Shown here: positions 39,572 through 51,539 of the stretch, piece by piece
Layout: each line of letters opens with the position of its first letter
How positions within the stretch are numbered: the stretch's first letter is position 1
Assembly: GCA_021613375.1 (NCBI GenBank)
Contig: CM038704.1
Coordinates: 33,745,488 to 33,809,487 of the forward strand
Reading direction: 5' to 3'
From: Megaleporinus macrocephalus
Taxonomy: Eukaryota > Chordata > Actinopteri > Characiformes > Anostomidae
DNA length: 64,000 nucleotides
Made by a program: the position numbers and the translations under genes
The notes under the pieces: generated by a model
Told to the model about the DNA's origin: nothing
The model's database searches: none
The model's input: only the letters and a program-made list of their open reading frames with translations

Positions 39572-40160
39572 CAGTGCATTCAGCAAATGTTCACAGAGCT
39601 TTACTTGTTCCACATTTTATTGTGTTACAGCCTTTTCCCCAAATAGGTTGGATTTTTTCCCCTCGTAATTCCCCATAATGACAAAGTTTTGGGTTTTTGT
39701 TTTTGCAAATTTATTAGAAATTAAAAACAAAAAAAATCACACGTACGTAAGTATTCACAGCATTTGCTTAATACTTTCTTGAAGCACCTTTGGCAGCAAT
39801 TACAGCGTCAAATCTTTTTGAGCATTATGCTACAAGCTTGGCTCACCTATTTTTGGGCAGTTTCTCCCATTCTTCTTTGCAGAACTTCTCAAACTCCATC
39901 AAGACATTTTCAGATCTCTCGAGAGATGTTCAATTGGGTTCAAGTCTGGGCTCTGGCTAGGCCACTCAAAAACATTCACGGAGTTATCCCGAAGCCACTT
40001 CTTTTTTATTTTGCCTATGTACTTAGGGTCATTGTCCTGTTGGAAGATGAACCTTCGCCCGTCTAGAGGTCTAGAGCACTCTGGAGCAGGTTTTCTTAAA
40101 TGATGTCTCTGTACATTGCTGGATTAATCTTTCCCCTGACCCTGACTAGTCCCCCAGCTT
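39572..40160 (-). mobile_element. Tc1-like transposon, truncated
   Basis: The end at 39,572 (CAGTGCATTCAGCAAATGTT after TA at 39,570-39,571) is a Tc1-type terminus. The minus strand encodes the transposase C-terminal half: FIFQQDNDPKYIGKIKKKWL and WPSQSPDLNPIEHLSRDLK, with stops. The PNPIEH-type site carries the third catalytic residue. The other end is missing. Confidence 0.85.
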
Positions 40161-40932
40161 CTGACTTCCGGTTCACTTTCTGGAAAGGCAGATGTTTAAA
40201 AATTGTCACAATTTTAGCATTTCTGGGTCATTAATATTTAATTAGACACAAAATTCGTAATGATCCAAATGTAATTCGTACAAAATTAGGGATATATTTA
40301 TTTTTAAAACTCTCAAAAAAGTCTTGATTTTCGTTTTCCCATTTTCAGGAAATCTATAGCATTTCTCATAAATTAGATTACTGAACAAAAGGACCAATAA
40401 TAACTGTACATGTAAACGTTGTGTTTTACTCAGTAAGCAAAAATGATTTAAGTGCGAGTGAAGTGATATTTAATATTAAACTCGCAGTAATCTTTATTTC
40501 TTTATTCAGTGACATTCTCTGTGAAATCCAGTAATTTTAGTCAGTCAATGATCGCAGTGATTTTGTGTTCAAGCTGGAATGTGCACTTTATCGCCCTCTG
40601 GGGACCTGCAGCAGAACTTTTCGACGAACGAAAACAACAAAAATAGAAAATTCTGCATTAAACTAAATGGTACAGTAAAGTGATGTAAGTAAACCAACAG
40701 TCAATATTTAAGTATTAAACATCGGTTTGTCTACTTTCAGGCCAATATTTCTCTCGAGTCGCCACTGTAACGATTGCGCCATTTAACGTGGAACTCGAAC
40801 ATGAAGCTGAAGCTCAGGAAACCAATCATTTATTACCAGTAAAGCGTTGTTTTTCTAACGGAGCTAGATAATAGAATTCCTTCAGTGTGTGTATTTGAAA
40901 ATGTAAGGGGGCGTTTGACGTTCCTGGTTGTG
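40161..40932. other. Spacer upstream of the tRNA gene
   Basis: No gene seen. 40,730-40,800 is slightly GC-richer. The 100 bases before the tRNA hold no obvious TATA-like element. Confidence 0.4.
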
Positions 40933-41014
40933 GTCACGGTGGCCGAGAGGTTAAGGCGTTGGACTCGAAATCCAATGGGGTTTCCCCGCACAGGTTCGAA
41001 TCCTGTTCGTGACG
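40933..41014 (+). tRNA. tRNA-Ser (anticodon CGA)
   Basis: An 82-nt gene without intron. The acceptor stem GTCACGG pairs with TCGTGAC and is followed by discriminator G, the serine identity base. The anticodon loop CTCGAAA gives CGA at 40,966-40,968. A long variable arm (TGGGGTTTCCCCGCA) is typical of tRNA-Ser. The A box (TGGCCGAGAGG) and the B box (GGTTCGAATCC) are intact. It reads UCG codons. Loops and stems look functional. Confidence 0.98.
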
Positions 41015-41020
41015 TGTCCC

Positions 41021-41025
41021 TTTTT
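41021..41025 (+). terminator. RNA polymerase III T-run
   Basis: TTTTT begins 7 bases after the tRNA discriminator base, a normal Pol III stop. Confidence 0.9.
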
Positions 41026-43633
41026 AACCCTCTTCACTTCTAAACCACTTCACCTGGATTTGGAACTTTAGCGCCCATGTGTCTAACTCTGCCTGTCAAA
41101 AGTCGTGGGAATATTTATATTCTTTTCAAAACATATCCTGTTTATTGTTTTTGTATTGTTACCTTTAAATGAAAGGAATAAAGCATTCGTTTATTATAAA
41201 GCTCTGTGCTTATACTGTAGGCCTGTTTATCTTGTTTTCTGTGAAGGTTTGAAATATAAATTTAACAGAATGATTTTCCAAATTGTTGGTAAAGTGCCCA
41301 ACTGTGGCTAATACACCTAAAAAGGTTTTTCTGGATTTGAGTCCGCAACAAACCCACTGATACTAATAATTTTTGCTTAAAGTTTCTATTAACGTGTCAG
41401 GACTGGTCATGATCAGTCAGTTATTACTATAAAATGTCAAAATTATCCTGCACTGTGCACCAAATTATCATTCAGATTGATGGCTGGATTATGACTTGTA
41501 AGTTAGTTTTATGTTAACAGATTACAATCATTTAAAATCACTTTGGAGTAACCTTTTTTTCCCCCTGTAAGTAATTCTGCATGACCATTTCCAACCTCTC
41601 TTTACACCTTAGACTGAATCTGGCTGTTTTTCTTGCTTAGTTTCTGTATGTACTGGAGAAAGAATGTTTAACAATGTTTACACATTCAGGCTCCTTCATT
41701 TAAAACAGTGAGGGAAATTTAGTTTTCCATGATATCTGCCTTTTAATTAATGAATCATCCCCACAGGAACACTCTACATGAGAACTTTAAAATTAGTGTA
41801 AATCGTTGACACCTGGTGGTGAAATGCAGCTATAAAACTATTTTCCAATGAATGTGTCTAAAACACACTGGGATCAGTAACATGTGCCATTAAAATATTG
41901 AGCCCAGTGATAGAAGGATAAAAGTACAAGGAACAGACTACTAGAGCCATTTTATTACAACCAACCACATCTAGTGTCACACAGGAAGAATCAAGCTGTG
42001 AACTGCACCAAATAATCAAACAAAACAACCACACTAGTCTACTCCGAAACAAAATCTATTTACTCCTCTGGACATTAACTAGAAGTATCAGAAACAGTGC
42101 CTGCCCTCTGACCCAGGGAGCCAGAGTAGACTCCTACAGATGCACCTCTCTGATATCCCAAAAGGTGGAAATAATCAACCAGCTTTTGAACCAAACAGCT
42201 GCAAACTCTTGGAAAACAAGACTTTAAAGTGTGTAGGTAAAATACCAAAACTCCCAACACAGAGACAAGAGACAGGAAGTCTACAAACAGGAAGTCTTGG
42301 TAAAACAACTAAACAGCTGGTAAAACACCTAAAACAAAAACACTATAGTAAAAAAAATTTAAAACACAAATAGACCAGTAAATAAATAAAGACATGCTTA
42401 CATGGAACACAGGACAATATCCTAACATGACAGGTTCCATGTAGTTTTAGCTGCATTTACTGCATGCTATACTGCATACTTTAACCATTATATATTATAC
42501 ACTACATACTGTATATGATCTCAAGTACATACAGTACACTGTATATTGCAACGTACATTATAGTATACACAGACTCACTTGATAGAAACTGGGAAGAATT
42601 CCCAAATGATGCTGCATTAATAGTTTGGCACTTGTGTTTCATGTAAAAGAGAATTTGATTCAAAATCATTTAATCTATTTGGTGCATCTAAACAACATCC
42701 GAACAGTTTAAACATCAATTCATGCAACTGAAAGAATTTTTCTTTCTTCACCAGTGACATAATCATAATCAGATGTATTTAACCAATTTATCACCATCAT
42801 CATTATTACTTTTCAGTCAGAGGACATATACACATTGTAAACTTCAATCTGAGGTCAAATTTGTATTATATATGCTAACTGACCTGTCAACACATTTCCT
42901 CAAAACACAATGTTTAAAAAGCAAAGAAAACCCATGAGTTACTTTTCCTCACAAAGCATAATGCATTCCATTTGAGATTTAATTTTCTTAGAGCGTTAAT
43001 TTTCTTCTTTCAATGACACCATTAACCCTTCATTAAAGACAACAATAGTTCAGGAGCTCCCAAAGCATAATATGTTGCACCATCCCCCAAAATAATTTTG
43101 AATGCTTCCTTTCCTGAAAAAGAGGGACTGAGTGTTCATAGCAACAACAGTAGACTATGTTAAATGAAGTAATTTACTGTTTCAAAACCATAACAAAACC
43201 ATTCATTAGCTTTAGGCTGTAAAGTCCCTCTTCTGTTATACACACTGCTCATCCAGCCTCATTACTGCACTATTTTCAGTTCGCGAAAGATACCAAAGGT
43301 ATCACAAATCTAAAGTTTTATGAATGTCTATTAAAAAATCTCAAAAAAGATTTACAGTGCAAGTTTGCACGGATAACCGAACAGCTCACTGTAGCTAACT
43401 TAGTCAAGGGATTTTTTGTTCTGAACATTAATTCCTTTGCTCACTGTCCCTCCGTAGCAATACATAGGTATGATGTAATTCCAAGGAGTGAGCTGAAGCT
43501 GTCAAGGAAATGTGAAAAAGAGAATTGCTTTTCCTGCTCCCGACTCAATGGATTTAGGAGGTCTTACCTCCCTGTAGAGAGCTCCTGCAAAACATAGATA
43601 TATAATAGGACATATAAAATTATAAATGATATA
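41026..43633. other. Intergenic, nothing recognised
   Basis: AT-rich. 42,270-42,370 holds short direct repeats (ACAGGAAGTCT; GGTAAAACA). 42,460-42,570 is a run of TATA/ACTGCATACT-type palindromic words. No protein or RNA gene found. Confidence 0.4.
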
Positions 43634-44159
43634 AACTGCTGCTACTAAGCTGTGATCAAAATGAACACTGCTGGTGTACAGTCTTCCTCTTTCCTCTAGA
43701 ACAACAAAAAAAACACCATGCAGAGGAAAAGGTACCATAAGAAGTGGACTGAGTGTGCAGGTGGTAAATCACATGACACCACGGATTACATATTTGGTGC
43801 CAAGATTTGGATCACAGTTAGCAGTCACATATTTGGTTTCTATATCCTGATATTTCTGTTTATTGTTTTTAAATTGGGAAAAAAAATCTTAGTTGATGGC
43901 AAATGTGCAGAAATGTTGCTACACTTGCATGTGTTGAGTGTAAATAAACTGTAGTAAGAGTTACATTTATATTCAGCTGTGTGTTGCAGCAAAGTGTTGG
44001 TGATTCAGGAGTTTTCTACTAGAAATGTTCAGTTATATTAGTAAGCACTTTCATACTAAAGTTTTTATAGGCTAATAATCTACATATTTTTGTGGTATTC
44101 TGTTATGTTTTTTGGTTTTCTTTTGGTGAAACAAAGTACACAGACACAGCTTTTTATAG

Positions 44160-44565
44160 CCATCCACATGTGTTCACCCCAGCTGAGTACCCAGTGCATC
44201 CGGCTGCCCATCAGACTTACTACAGTCCACCAGCCAACCCCCATGTCACTCATCAAATACCAGTTCCTAAGTCAGCAGCAGACCTATTTCACAACTCCAC
44301 AATATCACAACCAGCCTCAATCTTTACATAGCTCCCCTGCTAATCATTTACCTACCTCAGATGCGTGTGCAGTACCTGCAAAACCCTGATAGGCCCACCC
44401 GAGCATGTGGATTCACACAGACACACCAAATGTCCAGGTGGAGGCCTCACGCCTGATTTAGGCTTTGCTACAGTAGTTCAACATTTAAGTGAGGCCAGGA
44501 AGCTGGCAAGGCCATTTTAGCATGCTTCCATTGTGACAAAGCAGGGCATGTGGTAAAGCTGGGCG
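44160..44565 (+). pseudogene. gag remnant with zinc knuckle (gypsy)
   Basis: A proline/glutamine-rich frame (AEYPVHPAAHQTYYSPPANP) is followed, in a shifted frame, by CFHCDKAGHVVK at 44,523-44,560. This is a CCHC-like nucleocapsid knuckle whose last cysteine is lost. Confidence 0.55.
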
Positions 44566-44839
44566 ATAAATCGATTTTATCTATGAATTTGAATTTACAG
44601 TTAAGGACGATGTGTTCTCATAAAAATAGTTTTTTTTCTCTCAGTTTTAACTTCCGCCACATACTCAAGTGCTCAAGCTCAAGTTCAGAATGGCCAAGAA
44701 ACAGTGCATATGCAGGGTTTAAGCCCTGCTGAAATGTGGTAAACTCCACAAGCTGGAGTTTTTAGCCTTAAAATGGGCAGTGACAGAATAGTTCTATGAT
44801 CATCTTTATGGGTACAAGTTCTCAGTCCTTACTGATAAC

Positions 44840-45431
44840 CAGGGGCGATTTGGTTTAGAGATCAGCTCATTAAAAAAATCATTTCGGACTATCAATCCAA
44901 AATCACACTGTGACCAGAAAGACACCAACAAATCTTAAAAAAAAAAATTAGTTCACATGGCTTTAATAACAAACATGATAACCAATAGCACAGCAGGTAT
45001 AGCTTCTCTCACTCCTTTTTAAACAGTAAACAGATCACCTGTATCATGAACCTGCTAAATTGAAATAAACCGTCACATAGTGACTCTTAGCTAACAATAA
45101 CAGAATATTGAGTGCATCAGAAATATGGACTGCAATGTGTTGGTTCTGAGTGATATAATAAATAAATACTCTTATGCAAAACTTACTAGACACACGACAC
45201 CAGTCAAATAAAGCACTGACACGTGTGTGCGTGTGATGCTGGACTAAGAAAAGAGAAGCTGGATCATATCATTTTGCGAGGCAAGGAGAGGAGGCTGAAT
45301 ATTCAGTGTTAAAATAATTTGTTTAAACATATACTTGCTATGGTTTAAACATGTCCAGCTTGTTAGAGACAAATTAACGTTAAAAGAAAAACAACTTAAG
45401 CACCCCTAAACTAGGGCTAGCTACGCCCCTG
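44840..45431. mobile_element. hAT element, 592 bp, in the gypsy RNase H
   Basis: Ends are CAGGGGCGATTTGG and, at the right, TAGCTACGCCCCTG, so the first eight bases are a perfect inverted repeat. An 8-bp duplication CTGATAAC flanks it (44,832-44,839 and 45,432-45,439), the hAT hallmark. No transposase frame inside. The part at 44,870-44,960 also occurs at 20,400-20,520. Confidence 0.9.
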
Positions 45432-46364
45432 CTGATAACAACCCGCTGAAGTATGTGATGACCTTGGCTAGGCTTGATGCAACAGCCCAGCACTGAGTGG
45501 AAGCCAGAGTAATGAGCATGAGAGGCTTCTTAGAAAGGAGTGGAAAAGACAGTGGTAAAGGATGATATCCTGTTCCGGCAGGTGAGGGACAAGCAGAGAG
45601 AATCCTTCTGCCAGTTAGTGCTACCACAGTTCCGTGGCCGCATTAAGTTGTCACTTCGCATTTTGGTGTGGAACACACATTTGCTGTGGTCAAGAAAAGA
45701 TTTTACTGGCCCCAGATGTTCAACAATGTCAAGACAATATGAACAAGGTGCTGTCTAAGAAGGACACCGACCGCCAGTCTCCAGACATTCACACCAATGC
45801 CCCTCTGGAGGTCATTTGTATTGACTTCATAACTGTAGAGAAATCCAAAGTAGGCTTTAAGAACATTCTGGTTGTAACAGACCATTTCTCTCACTGGGCA
45901 CAGTCCTATATTACCAAGGACCAAGGGGAGAAACAGTGGCAAAGATGTTGTGGTGGAACTTCTTCTACAAGTTTCAGCTCCCAGCTAAGCTCCATGCGGA
46001 CCAAGGACAAAATTTAGAGAGTACAGTGGTCAAAGAGGCTGACAGGTACCCTAAAGACCTCTTCCTATCACCCCCAGGGCAATGGGATGACAGAGGTTCA
46101 CCTGTATCCTGATTAACCTGTTGGGTACACTGCCACCTCAGTCCAAGGCACACTGGCATGAGTACATTGATGCACTTACCCATATTTATAATTTTACACA
46201 TTATGACTCCACAGGCTAGACACCTCACTACCTGATGTTTGGCTGACACAGATGGTTGCCTATTGACCTTGTGTTTGGATTGACTATTGTGAAGACTCAG
46301 AATTTGCCAAGACCATTCATGACAACCTCAAATATGGTTGTGAGCAGGCCATCCTCTAATCTAG

Positions 46365-47546
46365 ACCAGGAGTGTTTAATTAGAATTCAGTAAGGCCTAC
46401 CTAGAGGAGATTTTTTCAGGCCAATGTCCGTACCATCATTATTTCTAACACACTTCTGATTCAATGGCATATCCTGTATACTGATGTAGCCTAGTATCAG
46501 CATCTTATTCCATCAGCAACTGAAAGACCAACACATCACACATAGCATTCAGTATATTTCAGCATATTTACTGTTTAAATGCTGAACTGAAATGCTGAAC
46601 TTAATGGATGCTTTTTTCATCACTTTAAGTAAAAACAAGGGCTACATTTAAAGTGCTTATTTATAACAAAAAAAGGGAAATTAAGTGTTTAGTCTTGTTA
46701 ATTGAATTTCATCTTAACGGTTTACCTCCCTCTTGTATTCCTCCACACAACCAAGAGCATACTGAGAGAAGTGAGTTCTTGGTTGTCCAGCCAGGACTTT
46801 AAATCTGGGCTGAAACTGTGTTAGGACCATTCCCACACACATATGAGATATCCGGGACGTTCTGTGTGGAGTGTGCTTGTTTTCCCCATGCTTGAGTGGG
46901 TTTCCTCCGGGTACTCTAGTTTTCTCCCACAGTCCAAACACATGCATGTTAGGTTGATCGCTCACTCTAAATTGCCCGTAGGTGTGTGTTGGCCATGCGA
47001 GGACTGGCAACCTGTTCATGGTGTACCCCGCCTTCACCTGATGATGCTGGGATTGGCTCCAGCCCCTCGTGACCCTGACTAGCGGGATAAAACGGAAGAT
47101 AATGGATGGATAAATGGATGGATTTAAGATGGATTTAGGGCTGCTTTTAATTAGCGCCACGGTCTCAGAACATATAAGACATGTTGGTTTGGAGCTGCCT
47201 GTGGGAAGTATAAACATCCCTGTGTCTCTCCATTCCTGGTTGAAAAGTCGTTTTTTTAGAGCACACCATGTGACTCGCTTTAATCTCCCACTGCTGCTTC
47301 CTGCTGTGTGTGTGTCGCGCTTCCAAATCTGCACAGATCTGATTGGCTGAGGAACATGTTTGGTGATTTTACTACGCACGTTATTAGTCTGTGAGTTTAC
47401 TGCACCACAAAGCCCGTATACCGTAAAGACAAGAAAAGTTCGGCCGCTTAAAATAAACACTGTTAAAATTAAATCCTTTTTAACAGATTATCAGTTTGAC
47501 TCAGCATAGGACAACGTCTGGGTCTGGACCACAGTCCGCCTATTAG
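46365..47546. repeat. Interspersed repeat, copy A (in gypsy integrase)
   Basis: About 1.2 kb separates integrase core from integrase C-terminus. It starts near CCAGGAGTGTTTAATTAGAA and ends near GGACCACAGTCCGCCTATTA. Inside, 46,850-47,115 holds the common fish sequence CCACAGTCCAAACACATGCA ... CCGTGACCCCGAC-type with a GGATGGATAAATGGATGG tail. A second, shorter copy is at 47,815-48,815. A 248-codon minus-strand frame crossing it is a shadow. Confidence 0.75.
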
Positions 47547-47814
47547 TGACTTCTGCTTTAGACACTCCAAAGAAACTCAAAAAAATAACTATGATGTGAA
47601 GGCAAAGGTCAGACAATTCACACCAGGCAATCGAGTACTAATCAAGCTCTGTCATACAGAAACCAGACAGAAGCTGGGTGATAGGAGGGAACCAAAGCCC
47701 TACTTGGTCTTAAAGAAACAGGCCAGAATACCTGTGTATGTTCAAGTGTATTTTGGATTAACGTTAAGAAAGGCTACTTTCTTTGCCTGTTTATTAATTT
47801 GCAACATATTATAA

Positions 47815-48815
47815 GTGAGATTAATTAGAAGTCAGTACGGTCCAGTTAGAGGAGATTTCCTCAGGCCAAGGGCCGGACAATCATCATTTTTAACTTGTGT
47901 TATGATTCAGTGCCATATCCTGTTTACTAAAGTAGCCTAGTATTAGCATCTTATACACACCACACATACCGTTCAGTATATTTTAGTATATTTACTGTTT
48001 AAAGGCTGAACTAAAAATGCTGAAGTTAATAACTGCTTTTTTCATCACTTTAAGTAAAGCATTTAAAATGCTTTTGAAAACAAGTGCATCATAAAGTGCT
48101 TATTCATAATAAAAAGGGAAATAAAATGTTTAGTCTTGTTAACTGAATTTTACATCTTAACAGTTTATCTCCCTCTTGTATTCCTCCACACTTTCTTTTG
48201 TTGAGTAAGACAAGTGAGTTCTTGGTTGTCCACCCAGCACTTTAAATCTAAAAATGTTTAGGACCATCACACATATGAGACATCTGGGCTGTTCTGTGTG
48301 GAGTATGCATGTGTTACCCACTGGGTTTCCTCCGTGTACTCTGGTTTCCTCCCACAGTCCAAACACATGCATGTTATGTTGATCGCTCACTCTAAATTGC
48401 CCATAGATGTGCGTGCATGTGTGTATGAGTGTGTGTTGGCCATGTGATGGACTGGCAACCTGTCCATGGTGTACCCCGTTTTCGCCTGATGCTGGGATTG
48501 GCTCCAGCCCACCGTGACCCCGACTAGCAAAATAAAGCGGAAGATAATGGATGGATGGATATTAGATATGTGGCTGCTTTTAATTAGCACCACGGTCTCA
48601 AAACATATGAGCCTGTGAGAAGTCTAAAAATCTCTGTCTCGGTCCATTCCTAGTTAAAAAAAGTTTTTTTTTTAACTAGAAAGAGCACGCACTCTCTTTA
48701 TTCTCCGACTGCTGTTTCTTGCCTGTGTGTGCGCCGCAATCTTGAATCTGCACAGATCTGATTGGCTGAGGAGCGCGTTTGCTGATTTTACTATGCATGT
48801 GAAAAGTCAGAATGA
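47815..48815. repeat. Interspersed repeat, copy B
   Basis: Same order of blocks as copy A: AGTTAGAGGAGATTTCCTCA, TAAAGTAGCCTAGTATTAGC, CCCACAGTCCAAACACATGC, a GGATGGATGG tail near 48,550, and CTGATTGGCTGAGGAGCGCG. The last 100 bp of copy A are absent. It follows the integrase C-terminus of the gypsy element. Confidence 0.75.
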
Positions 48816-49245
48816 ATATCCCACTGCCATGATCCAAGAGGAATGACCCAAGGTGTTCAGACCTCACAAGGAGCTGAAGAGTGCACAGACAGTAGAGATG
48901 CTCCCTGCCGCAATCCTACGAGTAGGACATGAGCCCCAAATAGACTGTCATATCAGCTGCATATCCGTGGTTTCTGTTTTAATAACAAAAGTGACAATAA
49001 TGCAGTTAGCAACAGTTCTGGGTAAATTTTATAGTAAAACTCAGTGTTGTGTTATGCTGTGTGAAGGTAGCAGAGAGTTGTGGTGCTGTGCTATGCTGTG
49101 TGATGGAGAGAACTAAGTGCTTACTGAGAGTCAACTTGATTCTGTTCGGTTATGCACTATGAGAGAGACCCTGCCACTGAATTAACTGCTGCTACTAAGC
49201 TGCAATCAAAACAAACACTGTTGGTATCCAGTCTACCTCTTTCCC

Positions 49246-49247
<2 letters not shown>

Positions 49248-49286
<39 letters not shown>
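49248..49286. repeat. Poly-A run, ~39 bp
   Basis: It replaces the short A-rich stretch seen at the same place in the left LTR-like block (43,700-43,715), so it is an expanded homopolymer within the right LTR remnant. Confidence 0.9.
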
Positions 49287-49288
<2 letters not shown>

Positions 49289-49419
49289 ACAACGCAAAGG
49301 AAAAGGTACCATCAGAGGTAAACTAAATTAATACAAAATGGACATTTAGTTGACAGTTGTCACCAAATCTCCTTGTTAGATGTCCAACTTACACCTGACA
49401 CACTTTGTTTAATTAATGC

Positions 49420-50090
49420 AAACAAATCAAATTGAATAAAAGTTTGTTTGTCACATACATAGTCATACACGGTACAACTAGTAGAGAAATGTCACACTTG
49501 CTGCAGGAGCAGACAAGGCAAGGGCGGACACACGCAAGCTTTTAGATGAAAACAGGATTTTAATAAACAAACAGATAGGCAGGTATAGAAACCTGAGTCA
49601 TTACTACAAAAACAGCTAACAACTACAACAATAACGAAAAAAGACAGACTGCAAACACGGGGTATAAATAACACAGGATAACAAGAGGGAACAGGTGACA
49701 GGACTAAACACTAAATGGGCACAGGTGAGTGAGGCGGGGCAAGGGCGGAGACAAAGGAGCACATGACAACACGAGAAACAAACAGAGACACATGGAACTG
49801 ACAGGACGTAAACAGACAGATGAGGACAGGCAGGGCGTGATGAGAAATGCTTTGACAAACAATAACATACTATGAAGACAGAATATCTGAAATATTTAGA
49901 AATATAAAAAGAAAAGAGCAAGATGAAATAAACATGAGTATAAAATAGATGAAAATATACTGTGAAATAAAAATATTTTTAAAAATACAATATACACACT
50001 AGTATACCTACATATACAATATAGAAATACAAACTACACAGAAGAGTGTAGTGTGGATAAACACTTCTGAATAATGTGCAGAGTGTAAAA
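49420..50090 (-). mobile_element. LINE 3' tail, minus orientation, split by an insertion
   Basis: GTTTGTCACATACATAGTCA then TACACGGTAC at 49,447-49,476 is the reversed 3' tail of a Rex1/CR1-type LINE. It resumes after the insertion at 49,850 with an A/T-rich 3' UTR (GACAAACAATAACATACTAT onward). Confidence 0.65.
49492..49841. mobile_element. 350-bp insertion with 8-bp target duplication
   Basis: GAGAAATG occurs at 49,484-49,491 and 49,842-49,849. The insert starts TCACACTTGCTGC and ends GGCAGGGCGTGAT, imperfect inverted ends. The 8-bp duplication fits a non-autonomous hAT. The terminal block GAGGACAGGCAGGGCGTGA recurs at 50,576-50,596. No coding capacity. Confidence 0.7.
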
Positions 50091-51539
50091 AAATGCAAAT
50101 GCAACATGAACATCCTGCAACTTAATAAACTTAAATAAACTACAAAAAGATAGCTGTAGTTACTGTGTTGAAACTAAGTTAAGCAATCTTAGATTATATC
50201 ATTTGATTCACTTGTAATGTAGTAATAAAATGTAATATTAAAATGGCAAATATCATTGCCTAAATGTAAATTATCATTATGTTTATAGTTTTTGTGTAAA
50301 TGTGAATATTTCATTATATGTGCCATGAATGAACTTTTTATTTTTGTAAGAAGACTAGGTAACCCTCCTTGTCCATTTTATCAACTCCACTGATCATATA
50401 GGAGCACTTTGTAGTTATATAATTACAGACTGTAATTAAGTAAGAATTAGAGAAGTGAGAAGACTGAAGGTAGTACATGTGTTACATGTAATAGATCTTT
50501 GAGGCAGGTATGGCCATGGACATTTGGACTAAGCCTTGGATGTTTAAATGAAGGGAAAACAGCTGACGAAAAGACGAGGACAGGCAGGGCGTGACACCAA
50601 CAATCACTATAACTAGCATGGGATGCTAATTCTGTCTGAAACAACATCTTTGTGACTTGCTGATGAAAATTTAACTGAATAGTATTTTTGGTCAGTAAAT
50701 TAAAGCCGGCATTTTGTGTTGCATCGTGGGGGACTTCTTGATCCAAAGTCCTAAACCTCCCATTTTACTTCACTTTTACTGCTCTCTTTTATACACATTG
50801 TTTCTAAACCTACTATAACAATAACAGACATTTTACTAATTAGCCAACTAAAAGACTACATAAAGGTTATTTTCCGTTGTTCTATGTGACTCCAGAAGGA
50901 AATAAACATGAGATATTCTTTGCTGCTGTGCTGGGTGTGGAAGACGTTGCTGTTTGAGTCATTAAAAGCCGGTTTCCTTTAAAGGAATTTGGCTGATGAG
51001 AAAATTGTTTACAACACTAAAGATGTGTTTAAGCTCTTGAAGATCTCCATAGCTTTTACATGCTCAGTGTTGGTGTATCTGAGCATTTTGTGTTTTGCAT
51101 GGATTAGAATTGTACACTGATCAGATTTTACAATTGTGACTGATTCCTGCATCTATGACTGTAATGATGTGTAAATTGGAAAGATAAATTTAGAATGCTG
51201 ACCTGTCTGATGGTCATTCTTCAGAAGACATGATTAATTTCCTGTTTATGTCATAATAAATTGAATGGTTGTTTACAAGAGTAACAGGTCAAAATATGAG
51301 AAATATTAAGTTAAAGTTAAACAGTAAAGTAACCAAGTATTTCAGTGTTACTGTAAGAATATAATTAATGTATAGAATTTCAGGATCAATGAATTGGAAT
51401 GTCACAATCACCTTATTAAAAGTGATACAGAGATTTTATGTATTTTTATGCATTAGTTAACTGTAAACAAACATAATATGGAGTTATCTTAGAGGTTTTT
51501 GGTTTTTTTATCGAGAGCCGGTTTTAGCAGAAATGTAAC
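50091..51539. other. Intergenic, nothing recognised
   Basis: AT-rich, apart from the short GACGAGGACAGGCAGGGCGT repeat end at 50,574. Short frames only. Confidence 0.45.

Larger units (their letters stand above)
44740..47770 (+). pseudogene. pol remnant: RNase H and integrase (gypsy)
   Basis: RNase H: KLEFLALKWAVTE at about 44,750, then VLTDN just before the hAT insertion, resuming at 45,432 with NNPLKYVMTLARLDA. Integrase: the zinc-binding region at 45,540-45,640 (RQVRDKQRESFCQLVLPQF), the catalytic core at 45,790-45,920 (PLEVICIDFITVEKSKVGFK, ILVVTDHFSHWAQSYITKDQ; first two catalytic aspartates present) and, after a repeat insertion, the C-terminal region at 47,560-47,750 (YDVKAKVRQFTPGNRVLIKL). 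Frameshifts occur throughout. Confidence 0.85.
43634..49320 (+). mobile_element. Ty3/gypsy retrotransposon relic with nested insertions
   Basis: A block at 43,634-43,741 recurs at 49,184-49,320 (CTGCTGCTACTAAGCTG to AGGAAAAGGTACCAT), consistent with remnants of the two LTRs. TTTGGTGCC at 43,792-43,800 looks like a primer-binding site. In between, in plus-strand order, are a gag zinc knuckle, RNase H, integrase and the integrase C-terminus, all broken. Protease and RT are not seen. A hAT element and two copies of a ~1-kb repeat have been inserted. Confidence 0.7.

Noticed and set aside
39764..40066. 100-codon plus-strand frame
   Set aside because: It is the antisense of the Tc1 transposase C-terminal region.
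42140..42373. 77-codon plus-strand frame
   Set aside because: Lys/Thr-rich low-complexity reading across short direct repeats; no further support.
46714..47460. 248-codon minus-strand frame
   Set aside because: It crosses an interspersed repeat whose second copy does not keep the frame, so it is not coding.
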